DNA of 64,000 bases, taken from Hysterangium stoloniferum. Its lineage: Eukaryota > Basidiomycota > Agaricomycetes > Hysterangiales > Hysterangiaceae. Below the pieces are notes generated by a model that searched no databases, had not been told where the DNA came from, and saw only the letters and a program-made list of their open reading frames with translations. Position numbers and translations under genes: made by a program. Each line of letters begins with the position of its first letter. Position 1 is the first letter of the stretch. Location: NCBI GenBank assembly GCA_015178975.1, contig WHVD01000168.1, positions 105,516 through 169,515 on the forward strand, written 5' to 3'. Positions 23,839-37,466 of the stretch are shown here, one piece after another.

Positions 23839-25130
23839 ATGCCTCCAAGAAAGAAACCATCTGAACACCCAGAGCCCGCTACACTCCAGTCACCACTCAT
23901 TTTGTATACCAGTCAGACATGCAGACACAACCCAGATACCACAGATGAATCCCACTTTGAAGAAATACTGAAGAATCCAGATGCCTCCAAGCACAAGGAA
24001 GAGTCGACAGCCACCAACAAGGGAGGGCAAAGGTGTTGAAAACCCCCAACTACAGAATGCCCACATGCTGAGGACCCCACTTCTGAAGTTTTAGCAGGTA
24101 CTATAGATAAATTTATGACTCACTGGCTTGAAGAACAAAAGAAGAAGGAACAGGAACCTCCACAGTCAAAAGTCAATGCTCCAGAACCCTTCATGGGTTC
24201 CAACCCCAACAAACTGTCTGCCTTCCTCATGCAATGTCACTTCAATTTCCATGATCAACTTGCCACATTCTCCACAGACTCCTGAAAAGTCAACTGTGCA
24301 CTCTCAGGATCTGCATTGAAATGGTTTGAACTGGCTTTTAGTGGACTTACTGAAGAAGAGCTGATTTCACTTGATGATTGGAATGCATTTGATGAAGAAT
24401 TGGAAATGAATTTTGGCCCATACAACCTGACTGGAGAAGCCAATAATAGCCTTCCCAACCTTCACATGAAGGACAACCAGCACATCGTGGACTATATTGT
24501 CCAATTCAATAATTTTGCAGTGCATTGTCAATGGAGTGATTCCACACTCCACCATCAGTTCTACTTGGGTTTGCCTTCCCACCTCAAAGATGAAGTCCTG
24601 AAGGTGAGGATGGAAAACCCGAGACTCTTAAACATATGCATCTCAAAGCTCAAAATGCAGATGCATGTTATTGGGAATGCTGAGTGGAAGTTGGCCATGA
24701 GACACCTGTGGACAAATTCAACAAGTCCATGGTGAATAAAACCAACAACAACAACCCATCTACCAGTAACTCAAACTCTGCACAATCTGACTGGAAGAAT
24801 GACAAGAAATCTTCCAACAACAACAACTCTAGCAATACCAACAAAGGTCAGCAATCTGGCAAATATACTGGGAAACCTGACCTTACAGGCAAACTTGGAC
24901 CTGATGGCAAATCGACCCCACAAGAAAAACAGCATTGTATGGACAACAACCTCTGACTTTTGTGCAGAAAACCCAGTCATTGTGTCCTGGAATGCTTGAT
25001 AGTGAAGGCTAACTCTGCCAAGGGTTGTGCAGCCAATACTTCCTCCATGGAGTCCCTGTTGAAGGAGAAACCGGCTTCTGATCCAAAAAAAGAGTATGCA
25101 ACCCTCTGGACTCTGCACAGGTTGAGGGTT
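23839..25130 (+). pseudogene. Gyp1 gag
   Basis: The start ATG is at 23839 (MPPRKKPSEHPEPA). A retrotransposon gag domain follows at about 24180-24620 (LKWFELAFSGLTEEEL and VDYIVQFNNFAVHCQW). Then comes an Asn/Ser-rich linker (24735-24900) and a damaged zinc knuckle in which only CRKPSHCVLEC is left (about 24960-24995). A stop at about 24037, another at 24283-24285 and a frameshift near 24730 break it. Confidence 0.8.
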
Positions 25131-25183
25131 GCATTAACTCTTCATGCATTCTTGAGTTCACCCATCTTAATGCATCCACTCTT

Positions 25184-28100
25184 TTGAACTCTGACTCATT
25201 ATTTGTAAAATTTACTTGTGATATGATCCTGCACTCCATTTTCTCTGCTCTTCTGGATTCTGGCTCAACCCATTGTTTTGTAGATATTGAATTTGCCCGA
25301 AAAAAATTTGTTGTCAACCTATTCAATAAACCTGGTCAGACTTTGACTTTTCAATGGTACAAGCAATTTGGTTATCACCCAAGCTTGCAACCTCCCTATC
25401 CAGTTCCTGTGCAGAATATTACAGATGGTCACTTTCTATGTGACACAGTTGGACTCGAGTTGCTCAGTCATCCTAGGACATAACTGGCTCACCCATTACA
25501 ATCTATTGATTGACTGGGTATCAGGCAGTATTACTTTCTGGACACCCATGGCACCTGATATAACTGTATCATCCCTAGCCTTTTTGTGGCCTCTATGGCA
25601 TCCTTGGCTTTGGCAGAACCCACAGTAATCCCATCCATTTCCCTCATTAATGGAGCAGCTTTTATTAGGGCTACAAAATCGGATGGATCCCAGGTGTTCA
25701 TGATCAATTTGAAAGTTAATTAAGGAACCAGACATTTTGCAACTCCAGAATCTAAGCATATCACCAACCTAGAAGGCATCCTGGAAAAATATCATGACTT
25801 CACAGATGTTTTTAGTAAGCAAAAAGTTGACCAGCTCCCACCCCACAGACAGTACAACTTAAAAATTGACCTTGAAGACAGGGCCCAGCCACCCCTTGGA
25901 CATATTTACCAACTATCCTCCACAGAACTCTCTGCTATATGGGACTTCCTGGACAAACATTTGTCCATAGGTTTGATCTGACTATCAAAGTCTCCTTTCA
26001 GAGCACCCATTCTTTTCATCAGAAAAAAGGATGGATCCTTTAGACTATGTGTTGACTTCCACAGACTCAATACTGTCCCACAGAAAGATAAGTACCCACT
26101 CCCACATATTTCCAATCTACTTGATGCTCCATGGAATACCCAGATCTATACCAAGATAGAGCTCAAGCATGCCTACCACTTGGTACAGATTGCCAAGGGA
26201 GGTGACTGGAAAACCACTTTCAGACCTATTATGAACCTTTTGAATGGTTGGTAATGTCCTTCAGGCTAACCAACACTCCATCTGTTTTTCAACATTGTAT
26301 TAACAATATTTTCTCTGACATGCTTGATGTATGCATCATTGTTTATTTGGACAACATTCTTATCTACTCTGAGGATCCTGCAGTACATAATGAACAGGTC
26401 CATGAGGTTCTCCAGAGACTTCAACAACATGGTCTATTCACAAATGGTAAAAAATGTACTTTTGACATGGACTCTGTGAAGTATTTGGGTTTCATTATGG
26501 GACCTGACAGACTCTGGATGGATGAGGCCAAAGTACAAGTCATCAAATATTGGCCCAAACCCCAAAAAGTTAAAGATATCCAATCCTTCCTCAGATCTAC
26601 CAGTGGTTTATCTGCAAATATTCCGAGATCATGGTCCCCCTTACTTGTTTTACTTGTAAGGACACTCCATGGAATTTCAATGATAAGTGTTGTGCTGCTT
26701 TTAATCTTTTAAAAGATTCTTTTTCTTCAGCTCCCATTCTTTCACACTGTAAGTTGGGCCTTCTGCTCATTGTTGAAATGGACACCTTGGACTACACATT
26801 AGGAGCCATTTGTCAATCCAGGACTTCAACAGAGAAATCCACCTGGACTTTTACCAGACTGGAGCTCATTATGATGTCCATGACAAAGAACTTCTCACAA
26901 TTTTTGAAGCCTTCAAAGCATGGAGCCACTATTTGGAGGGTGCAGGAATTCTGGTTGACATTGGAACAGATCACAAAAACCTGGAATATTTTTTGACCAT
27001 GAAGCTTTGACCTGCTGGCAAGCCTGGTGGTCTAAATATCTATCAGCCTTTAATATGACCATCTGCTTTTGACCCAGCTGCCTTGGCAGAGAACCTGATG
27101 CTTTGACTAGATGATGGGATGTCTATCCCAAAGAGGTGAGTAATGACTATGCCACAGTAAACCTGCACAAGTTGAAACCCATATTCACAAATTCACAACT
27201 TACCACATCAGTCCACACAACTTACCCTGTTCATCCAGTCATGTGTGGAATTATCATCATGGATATTGAGAAATTACATCAAGATATTCTATCAGCAATT
27301 CCACTAGACCTGGTAACCAAGGCACATCTTGACAGCCCCATGGACCCCAGTCAACCCTGGTGGTCTCTAGACCAGCATGGTTTCATTAGACTTGACAATT
27401 GTATCTACATATGTACTGGAGTCTGATGGCCTCCACCTCAGGATCCTCCAGTACAAACATGATCACCCACTCTTGGGACATTTCAGGCTCAAAAAGACTC
27501 TGTCATTCATTCAGCACTATTGTAAATCTTGCATTACTTGTTTATGCTCCAAATCACAACATCACAAGCCATATGGCCTTCTGAAACAACTCCTGGTACT
27601 GGAATACCCATGGAATTCCATCTCTATCGATTTCATTGAACACCTGCCAGACTCTGAAGGCTATTCTGCCATTCTAGTCATTGTTGACAGATTCTCCAAG
27701 CAAGGCATTTTCATACCCACATATGATACCATGCAGTTAGGGGAACATTTTGTTATCCATGTATTTTCCAAGCATGGAGTCCCATTCCACATAACTTCTG
27801 ATTGAGCATCAGAGTTTGTATCTCACTCCTTTAGATCCCTTGAAAAATCCTTGGACACATGAAGTGTAACTTCATGTCCAGGTATCACCTGGAAGGTGAT
27901 GGAAAAACTGAGAATGTCAATCAGACACTGGAACAATGTCTCTGCATATATTGCAACTATCAACAGGACAATTGGAAATCCCTGTTACCCCTTGCAGAAT
28001 TTGCTTACAACAATGCACCCTCAGCCACTACTGGCATATCCCCTTTCTTTGCAAATAAGTGTTATAATCCCAATATCATAGTACACCTGGAATAGAATTT

Positions 28101-28700
28101 GGCCTCCACCTGTACTCAACAGTTTGTCATGAACCTCAATGAACTCCATCAAGAACTCCAGAAAGTGATAACATCCACCCAAGAACAATATCAACATTCA
28201 GCAGACAAGAACTGGATTTTGCCACCTAACTTTAAGATTGGTGACCATGTTTTTGTTAAAGCTCAATTCTTCCAGACTACCCATCCTTCTAAAAAACTCA
28301 CTGAAAAGTATTTAGGGCCATCCAAAATTATAGGACAACCCAGCTCTGTAACATGGACCCTGTGGCTTCCAGATAGCATACATGTGGTACACCTGGTATT
28401 TAATGTCTCTATGTTAGAACCATGTACTGCTAACACTATCCCAGACCACATACAATGTCTGCCCCCTCTAGTCATCATAGATGGAGAACCCAAGTTTGAA
28501 ATATCACAATTTTAGACTCAAGACTAGATAATTGTCAGTGCACTTGTAAACTGTTCTACTTGGTCAAGTGGGCAGGTTATGAGGGTACAGATGAAGAAAA
28601 TTCTTGGATTTTGGCCACAAAACTTGGGAATGCCTCAGAGATCATTACTGGTTTTCATACAGCTTACCCAGTCAAACCAGGGCCATTATTGTCTCTCTGA
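25184..28700 (+). pseudogene. Gyp1 pol with C-terminal chromodomain
   Basis: Protease: LLDSGSTHCFVD at about 25250-25285. RT: 25800-26620, where the catalytic box reads VYLDN instead of YLDD (about 26340), so the second aspartate is lost by G-to-A. RNase H: about 26760-27000. Integrase: zinc-binding region about 27450-27550, IDFIEHLP at about 27625, a TGA stop within the second-aspartate segment (about 27802), and DGKTENVNQ at about 27900. A GDHVFVKA domain is at about 28240 and a chromodomain (VKWAGYEGTDEENSW) at about 28565-28610. The frame ends at 28698-28700. Many further stops and shifts. Confidence 0.88.
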
Positions 28701-28878
28701 CTGCATTATCCACAGACCCTGTACATATATTGGACTCATCTCATTCTTCCTTGTTGCCCTATGTCTCTCTTGCTTTGACAGATTTTTGACTTGTCTCTTG
28801 TGTCTTAGGCAGATATCCTGCAGATATTCCTAATTTTTCACACATTTCATTAAAGTATTAAAATATATATCTATTATT

Positions 28879-29878
28879 CTAGTCCTCTATTTCAATAGGC
28901 AGGCCAGGTTTCTTTTTCCCTGCCTCAACAAACTCCTCATGAAGCTCTGTAAGCTCCATGGACCCCATGGGATCCTCAGACCCCTCAGACTCCTCAGAAT
29001 CCCTGGACCCCATGGTATCCTCATCCCCCTCAGACTCCTCAGAACCCCTGTCCTCCACAGCATCAGGCCACTCATAACCTTTGTAGTCCTCCATGAACTC
29101 CCAGAAGAGTCCATGGAGTTCCTGGAAACTACCCACCATTGTCTTTCTGACATTGTTGCCCTCCTGCAACAAGACATTTTGGGCTTTGATGCTAATGACA
29201 ATCCATCCCAATATATCCTCCAAGGCTCCCAGTTTCTCCATGTGACTTCCCAATTCCCAGGATCCAGACCCTGATGCATCCTGCACAAGGGAACACTTGG
29301 CCTTCAAGTGTCCACAAGGTGAGCATCCCAGGCCCCAACCAGACTTCTTGAAACATTCAGTGTTCCAGTCATTACAACCAGAGCACTGCAGGTCATTCTT
29401 GGTCTCCAGGCAGGCTGGATGATTCCTCTGAGTCTTCTGTCAAACATGAGTCAGTCTAGGACCTTCCATGGGTTGCTCACTTACCTTTTGGGGGCTTCCC
29501 AGTTCTCCCTCAGACTCCAACTCAACTTCAGCTGCTTTGTGCTATTGGGATGGTTAGCATAAAACTTCAATAAAATAAAATAACTTACTTTGCCCACAGC
29601 CACCATGGATGCCTGGTGCACTCTGCAGCAACTCAAGCTGCCTCCTTTTCTGCCTCTGCCTCTTTGGCCACTTCCTCCTCATCTTTCTTCCTTTTGTCCT
29701 CTGCCCCTTTCTCTGTGGCCACTTCTGCCTGGTACTCCTTCTCCAACTCAGCCTCTTCATGCTGTCAATGCTGTTCTTCATGCTGCTCAAGTAATTGAGC
29801 AGCCGTGAGAGGTGCCCAATAGGTGGAGCCCATGGAGGAACCAGCAGTTGGTTTTTGTGGCATTGGTTTTGGTCCCAT
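28879..29878 (-). pseudogene. Antisense accessory gene of the LTR-A gypsy family (Gyp1 copy)
   Basis: Lies opposite to Gyp1, between chromodomain and 3' LTR. Exon 1, 29878-29589, starts MGPKPMP and is rich in Glu, Lys, Ala and Gln, a probable coiled coil. Intron 1 is 29588-29542 (GTAAGT..CTAAC..AG). Exon 2 is 29541-29485. Intron 2 is 29484-29437 (GTAAGT..CTGAC..CAG). Exon 3, 29436-28879, is open for 185 codons. Exon 3 begins with six cysteines spaced C-x2-C-x6-C-x9-C-x2-C-x6-C, as in Zn(II)2Cys6 clusters, though the usual basic residues are missing. It ends in an acidic repeat (DSEESEG twice). Exon 1 has two TGA codons and a 1-nt loss. The function is unknown; DNA or RNA binding is a guess. 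Confidence 0.75.
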
Positions 29879-29923
29879 AGTGACAACATGGGGGTATGAA
29901 AGAAAGAAGATAATTTATATTTT

Positions 29924-29948
29924 GAATTTTTTATATAGGCTCCTCACA
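29924..29948 (-). promoter_or_regulatory. TATA-like box of the antisense gene (Gyp1)
   Basis: On the minus strand GAGCCTATATAAAAAATTC lies about 55 bp before the ATG at 29878. The second family copy has GAGCCTATATATAAATTTG at the same distance. The upstream GGAAGGTAAGGTTCAAATG is also shared by both. Confidence 0.65.
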
Positions 29949-30039
29949 TTTGAACCTTACCTTCCAGACCACCTGATGTCTTGACACATACAGTAAGTGC
30001 AACCAACAAAGTCTCTAAAGCCTCCATGGGACTTCAGCC

Positions 30040-30183
30040 TTAAAGAGAGGGTACTGTTACAACCAGAAAACCTGCCAGGACCCAGACCTCATTCTAGATG
30101 TGCCAACACTCTGTATCGTACAAATGACACACTGGACTCCCTTGTTCTCACACTGGCTCCATGTTTTGTGTGACAATTGTGAG
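30040..30183 (+). repeat. Gyp1 polypurine tract and truncated 3' LTR
   Basis: AAAGAGAGGGTAC directly precedes the LTR start TGTTACAACCAG (30056). About 128 bp of LTR can be followed before LTR-C1; the remainder is not recognisable. The same tract next to the LTR recurs at 52559, which fixes the orientation of the LTR-A family. Confidence 0.8.
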
Positions 30184-30818
30184 TGTGAGAGGTACAGCGA
30201 AATATACTTAGGAAATATAGTCTGGATGAGCTCATACTATATTTCCATTATTATTTCTACTTTCTCTCTATTTTATTATACACTTATAATTAGTTTGACA
30301 ACCTATGTATGTGGTATATTGACTCTTGTGGGCACATACATACCAGACTTATGTATTCTAGTGCCCGTAGTTAGAACTCAGACACTTTTTACCCTGCAAC
30401 CACGACTTACCTAGACACCAGTTAGTGTCCTGTAAGTTGTGATTGGGGTATCATCTCGACCGTCACAGACAGGCTTTAACTATCTATGCAATCAGAGTTT
30501 AGAACTGTACCAGTCGAAACTCCACCTTTATCTCAATCCACGCGGACCACATCCACACTACTCTGTTATTTGACTCTCTCGTTACTCTCTTCTACACTTG
30601 AGCAGTCATTCAGAATCATACTTAACAGTCAATTCTCCTTATTCGTTTTAGCTCTCTACTTTACTTTAGATAGCTATTTCACTCAACCGTATTGAACTAA
30701 ATGGTCAATACGTGTTTGGTCTGTATTAGACTTAGATAGTCAATACATCTTTGTGTCATACCTAAACGGTCTATATTCTTCATATATAGAACGGTTAGAA
30801 CTTCCACCACTCTTCACA
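30184..30818 (+). repeat. LTR-C1, solo LTR
   Basis: 635 bp, TGTGAGAGGTACAGCG to CCACTCTTCACA, with a perfect GTGAG duplication (30179-30183 and 30819-30823). It shares TTCTTCATATAT, ACGGT and the CTCTTCACA end with the Gyp2 3' LTR (53151-53796). It is therefore probably a relative of that chromovirus. It is inserted in the Gyp1 3' LTR. Confidence 0.9.
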
Positions 30819-31019
30819 GTGAGGAGCCAGTGTGATTTGATTTAGCCTCTTTTGGTCAGGTGGAGAACAAAGAGAGTTTATATTTGTTGAGCAGTTGGAA
30901 CAAAGGAGAGTTTAACTAAATTGTGATCTATCTAACAGATTCTATATCATTTTGTAATTCCATCAAATTCAGGGATATGAATGGGATCTTAAATTGATTG
31001 ATTACATACATATTCTATG

Positions 31020-31760
31020 TGTGAAAAATTGAAAACTGACTAATGTCGGTAGGCTGACGGGGACTGATCGGAAGGACTTGGCTTCAGCTTATGTGCTGTG
31101 CCCTTGCAATTATCTGTCGGGTGTCCTTAAATTTCAGATGGGCAGAGAGTCCTAATGAATACCTCTCGGCGGAACTACCGATTGGAACTGAAGGATAAGT
31201 CGAGTGTCAGGCCAAGGGGTCAGAGACCGAGAGTGGGCGAGCACACACAAAGGCAGATAGTGGAGTACTTAGTATGAGACTTCTGGAGGTGTAAGAGGGT
31301 ATTCTGAGTCGATATTCTGATTGCCTAGTAACTACAACTACAATGGGTTCATATACAAGTATTCGGCATCTAGGAAATACTAATTAGGAGAAGAGCAGAA
31401 AATGGTATTGACAAATAAGCTTGACTAGGAATGGGAAGGTTATGATTAGTTCGGAGGCCGTGAGATAACCGAGAGCGGAATTACGAGAAAAGGAAATAGT
31501 CCGAGAGTTACAAGTATATTTAGACATATGTGAAACATAGAGTAAAATGGATCATCATAACGAAAAGGGACATATCAGAGTTTAACCAGATAGTATGAGT
31601 ATATTTTGATGGGGGCATAAACAGAGTTTGATCACCTGCAAAGGCATACGTCAGTGTTGGGAAAATGATGGCTTCCAATGTGGGGACTTGAGCGATGACT
31701 TGAATCGTCGATAGGTGGTGATAACCTTGGGAACCATCGGGTTGCGACATGGTCGTAACA
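31020..31760 (-). repeat. LTR-B3, solo LTR
   Basis: 741 bp, TGTGAAAAATTG to CATGGTCGTAACA on the plus strand, with a perfect CTATG duplication (31015-31019 and 31761-31765). The 197 bp between LTR-C1 and this element show nothing recognisable. Confidence 0.88.
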
Positions 31761-31849
31761 CTATGTGATGTTAAAACCTGCAACCACATCTGGGAGTTTT
31801 GTGGATTTTTAATTGGATCATCCTCTGACAAGTCACAGGAAGATAAAGG

Positions 31850-32640
31850 GATAGGAGGATAACCCAAAACTTTAAAAATTATTTATCCACTAAAGTATAT
31901 ATATTTATATTGTTTGTTGTAAAATTAATATTTAATCAAATTCAGTTGATTAGGTATCACTCTGAAGAATGCAAAAATATTAATATTTATCCTATATCTG
32001 ACAAAATTTAGTCAAACAATCATCTGTAGATTATTCTTTTGGAATAAATTGCACAATGGGGATTGGTACCCTAGATAGTTCTGGTTAACTCTCTAAACCA
32101 ACTAAATTTAAATTATATGCAATATATTTGAAAGTTTGCTTGTATACAAGAGAATACATCATAACCCAAAGATTAAGTCATAACCCAAATAATCTTGTTT
32201 AACCCAAATGATCTAGGTTAACCCAAATGATCTAGGTTAACCCAAATAATCTAGGTTAACCCAAATAATCTAGGTTAACCCAAATAATCTAGGTTAACCC
32301 AAATAATCTAGGTTAACCCAAATAATCTAGGTTAACCCAAATAATCTAGGTTAACCCAAATAATCTAGGTTAACCCAAATAATCTAGGTTAACCCAAATA
32401 ATCTTGTGTAACTATGTCATTTGTGTGTATTTTAAAAAGGCATGCATATTTTAAAGATGAAATTTCAGGTAATTAAATATAAACTCATAGAATAAGTTGT
32501 CATGGCCAGAAGGAATAGACTCACTTGGAAAATATGAGGATTATTCAGTAAAATTTTGTATATTCAATAAAGTGTGACCATCCTCCATAATCCCACTGGA
32601 CTATACAAAATTGAAGGGGTTTATATTCCATGATATGGTT
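31850..32640. repeat. R3-1, AT-rich dispersed repeat
   Basis: Aligns over long stretches with 41690-42330, more weakly with 44170-44700, and in its 3' part with 51974-52140. Landmarks are TTATCCACTAAAGTATATAT, GATAGTTCTGGTTAAC and CAGTAAAATTTTG. There is no coding capacity and the ends are undefined. It may be a non-autonomous DNA element or an LTR. Confidence 0.75.
32182..32409. repeat. 19-bp minisatellite in R3-1
   Basis: Twelve adjoining units of AACCCAAATAATCTAGGTT or close variants. The ten units starting at 32201 are perfect or one base off, and the edge units are variant (ATCTTGTTT, ATCTTGTGT). The other R3 copies keep one or two units at this place. Confidence 0.95.
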
Positions 32641-33518
32641 GATGCTTAAAAGATCCTATGTACACCTGATCACCCTCCACCTACCTTTTGGATCCTTAAC
32701 CAATTTAAATCTTATAAGGATCCAATAGAAATTATTGGAGTTTATATAAGATAAGGCTCTACTACAGATCCTAAAATCTTTTGGAGAGAGTGGTTTTTCT
32801 GGTGGGTGTTTGCCTTACTTTCCAACAAAGCAAAGTTGTAACTGCACGGGGATTCCCACCCTCCAGAGGGGCGAGTCTTCCCACACATATGCAAAGAGCT
32901 AACAATCTCCCCCTACCCAACCATACATCTTCTCGCACATAACAGTCCAAATTGGACAAGGCTGAGTATGAAGCTGTAAATTTCGGGTATTCTAGCGCGT
33001 GCCTTACGTAAGCAATGTAAGACAAATTTCCTGAGTTTCGTCAATCTATTTATGTTGTTATTACATTAGTTGCAAATACTCTATTAAGAGCACTTTATGC
33101 TTCAAATGGCCCCACGCCACAATCAAGGGCATATATAGACGCCTGCGAACAGCATAAAGCTTTTCAGCGCAGATGTCGTAAGTTCTCCGGTTCAATCTAA
33201 ACTATGTGATTGACTCCTCACTGTGCATTACGCAGAGGATCTTCTCCAATTGTCCCCTAACTGCGAAGTTTTTTCCTAGCACTCTTGGTTTTATGACAGA
33301 GTCGACTGTATATTAATTACTAATTTGCAATACTGACATTAGCGAACTGGTTTGGTTCCTGATATTCATATAACGCCATTCAGAATACACTATCTATATT
33401 GCCATGTTGGCATCTTATAAACGCCTACATATGACGCGCGTTCCGAGGGCTGACGCTTCACCACTTGCGAAAGGCAATAGAGTCACCCAACTTTCCCGCT
33501 CCCTCCTAACCATCATCG
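32641..33518 (+). other. Upstream region of the protease gene
   Basis: No gene was identified. Between about 33100 and 33518 the base composition changes to CpG-bearing host-like DNA. ATATATAGACGCC at about 33129 could be a TATA element for the protease, though it lies far from the start. The leader 33480-33518 is pyrimidine-rich. Confidence 0.4.
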
Positions 33519-35095
<1,577 letters not shown>

Positions 35096-36289
35096 AATTG
35101 AAGTATCTCTGCGAGGATTCGGATGAGATACACTTTGTTAGGATTCATGAATGTAATTTACATTCAACAGTTGAGAATCATTGTACTTGATGCATACGTG
35201 ACTGATTTGCCGGCTGCAAACAAAAATTGTGATTATTTTATATAACAAAGGTTTCTTTTGCTGCGCTCGGGGATCTAGTGCTGTTCGCTGTAACCCAGAC
35301 AGGCTGTCCTGTGTGGGACCCATCATATGGTTCCGGTCACCGTTCCGACAGCTGCTTGACCAGAAGTACCGTATCCAGGTCGCGGGAACATATTGCCCGT
35401 ATTAGACTATATTGGGACGACCATCATACAGATGATACGCGTCAACAAAAATCCACGAGTTCTGGCTGTCAGTACATGTACTTAAAGCTCGACGCGATGT
35501 CACCAGAGGCCGGGAGGCAATACCAGTCAGGTATATGCTATCCACGTCCATGGAATCTTCGGAATCTTTACCAGTCATTCCCACACCTATGAGTTTTGCA
35601 GTCACATACGTCATCTAGTAGCCCTGGATTGCCTCTCGATGCCAGTAAACTATTTCAATAGCTTCCAAGTACCGTTGTCTTGTAGAGATTATTTTCTTTC
35701 CCTTGCTATTATCCCCCATTAACGCCACACAATCCTATGATTAGCTAGTCTGAAATGACAAAAATGGTAACAAATGAGGTGAAATAGAACCTGACACATG
35801 GGCAAGGAAAATCAAGAAAAAAAAATCAAAGGAAGATCGTCGAGCGAGCGAACGGCGTCAGTAAATGAAATATCATCATGAACTTGTGAGTGTGCCTTTA
35901 TGGAACGGGTTCCATATTCGAATAATCTGATAGCCTGGGGATCACAGTATGAGAACTCTCTACTGTTGGAGCATAGCCACTTAGAGTAGAGCAGTGTAGA
36001 TATAAGCTGGTGATAAAACTAGGCTTTCAGATGAGGGATCTACTCCTCATCTGAACTAACTATATACTAGAATACATGGTCTGTGCACTGGTCTGTGCAC
36101 TTTCAGGAGGTCCTGTAGACTGACATGAATAGATCAACAAGGTCAGTATACATACATAACACAAACACCACTTCCATCACCACACCCACCACATCCCCCA
36201 TCACAATACATGCTGTTACTGATGGTATCCCATTGACTTTCAGGGATGGGAAGAGGTTCTAATTGTCCCATCAGTTTCTGGCATTAGAC
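35096..36289. other. Downstream region, no firm gene
   Basis: The minus strand has short open pieces with host-like composition (35614-35402; also around 35380-35310 ending GQAAVGTVTGTI, and an ATG at about 35737). Possible short introns exist, so a small or truncated host gene is conceivable but unproven. From about 35960 the sequence becomes repeat-like (TGTTGGAGCATAGCC), possibly an unrecognised LTR. Confidence 0.3.
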
Positions 36290-36450
36290 TTTGGTTCTGT
36301 AAGACTAGTATCTGCTGCAGGTGCAGACAGACACTAGAATGAGTGATGGAAATTAATACCATTACTGTATTGAAATCCATGTGTGCATAATAGATACTAG
36401 TGGAGAACAATGGGATGTGGAGTACAATGGGATGTGGACAATAATGGAGA
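36290..36450. repeat. R4-1 repeat
   Basis: CTAGTATCTGCTGCAGGTGC onward to GAACAATGGGATGTGGA matches 44845-45010 closely. Both copies end in short tandem ACAATGGGATGTGGA-like units. Confidence 0.8.
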
Positions 36451-36870
36451 CTAATACAGTATTACCAAATCACAGTGTAGGGAATCTCACTCCCTTACAG
36501 TTCCCAAGAAAGGATCACAAATGGCAACATAGTGTCCAATGTATTGGGACATTTTGTTACGACCGGAAGACCCACCAGACTCCAGGTACTACCATATATG
36601 CACCTGCACCCTATATGCACCAGTTATCAGTTACCTGGAATACCTGCTGAGACCCAGACATCAAAGCCTGTCTACACCTGATCCTCTGTGTCTTGCGCAT
36701 CAGTCATCAGACTCTTCCAGGACCTGTGCACATCAAAGCCTGTCTATGTCTGACCCCGTTCCATGCACCAGTCACTGGGCTCAGCTCCACCTGGATAACC
36801 TGACAGCTCTCTAACTGAGACCCATTCCCATTATGGTCAAATGACCTGTCATGTTTCAGACTCTACCTCC

Positions 36871-37466
36871 TGTAAAGAGTGGTGGAAGTTCTAACCATTC
36901 TATATACAAAGAATATCAACCGTTTAGGTATGACACGAAGATGTATTGACTATTTAGTTCAATACGGTTGAGTGAAATAGCTATCTAAAGTAGAGTAGAG
37001 AGCTAAAACAAATAAGGAGAATTGACTGTTAAGTACAATTCTGGATGACTGCTCGAGTGTAGAAGAGAGTAACAAGAGAGTCAAATAACAGAGTAGCACG
37101 GATGTAGTCTGCATGGATTGAGATAAAGGTGGAGTTTCAACTGGTACAGTTCAAAACTCTGATTGCATAGATAGTTAAAGCCTGTCTGTAATGGTCAAGA
37201 CGATACCCCAATCACAACTTACAGGACACTAACTGGTGTCTGGGTAAGTCGTGGTTGCGGGGTAAAAAGTGTCTGAGTTCTAACTACGGGCACTAGAATA
37301 CATAAGTCTGGCACCTATGTGCCCACAAGAGTCAATGTACCGCATAGGTCGTTGAACTAATTATAAGTGTATAATCAAATAGAGAGAAAGTAGAAATAAT
37401 AATGGAAATATAGTATGAGCTCATCCAGACTATATTTCCTGAGTATATTTCGCTGTACCTCTCACA
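36871..37466 (-). repeat. LTR-C2, solo LTR inside LTR-A3
   Basis: 596 bp, the reverse-complement relative of LTR-C1 (ends TGTAAAGAGTGG and CCTCTCACA on the plus strand), with a perfect CCTCC duplication (36866-36870 and 37467-37471). Confidence 0.92.

Larger units (their letters stand above)
23276..30183 (+). mobile_element. Gyp1, decayed Ty3/gypsy chromovirus of the LTR-A family
   Basis: The 5' LTR 23276-23801 is followed by gag, protease, RT, RNase H, integrase and chromodomain on the plus strand. An antisense gene (28879-29878), a polypurine tract and the start of the 3' LTR (30056-30183) follow. It begins 53 bp beyond the decayed Helitron's N-terminus, so it probably landed in or beside it. 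The right end is lost beyond LTR-C1 and no target duplication could be found. CpG is scarce and stops are common throughout. Confidence 0.88.

Noticed and set aside
29590..29808. Plus-strand Leu/Pro-rich ORFs suggesting a membrane protein
   Set aside because: They are the complement of the coiled-coil exon 1 on the minus strand and continue no Gyp1 domain.
32182..32409. CRISPR-like direct repeats
   Set aside because: Units of 19 bp follow each other without spacers inside a AT-rich dispersed repeat; this is a minisatellite, and the genome is eukaryotic.
35096..36289. A second host gene on the minus strand
   Set aside because: Open pieces exist but no intron set, domain or homologous segment could be fixed, so it is listed only as a possibility.
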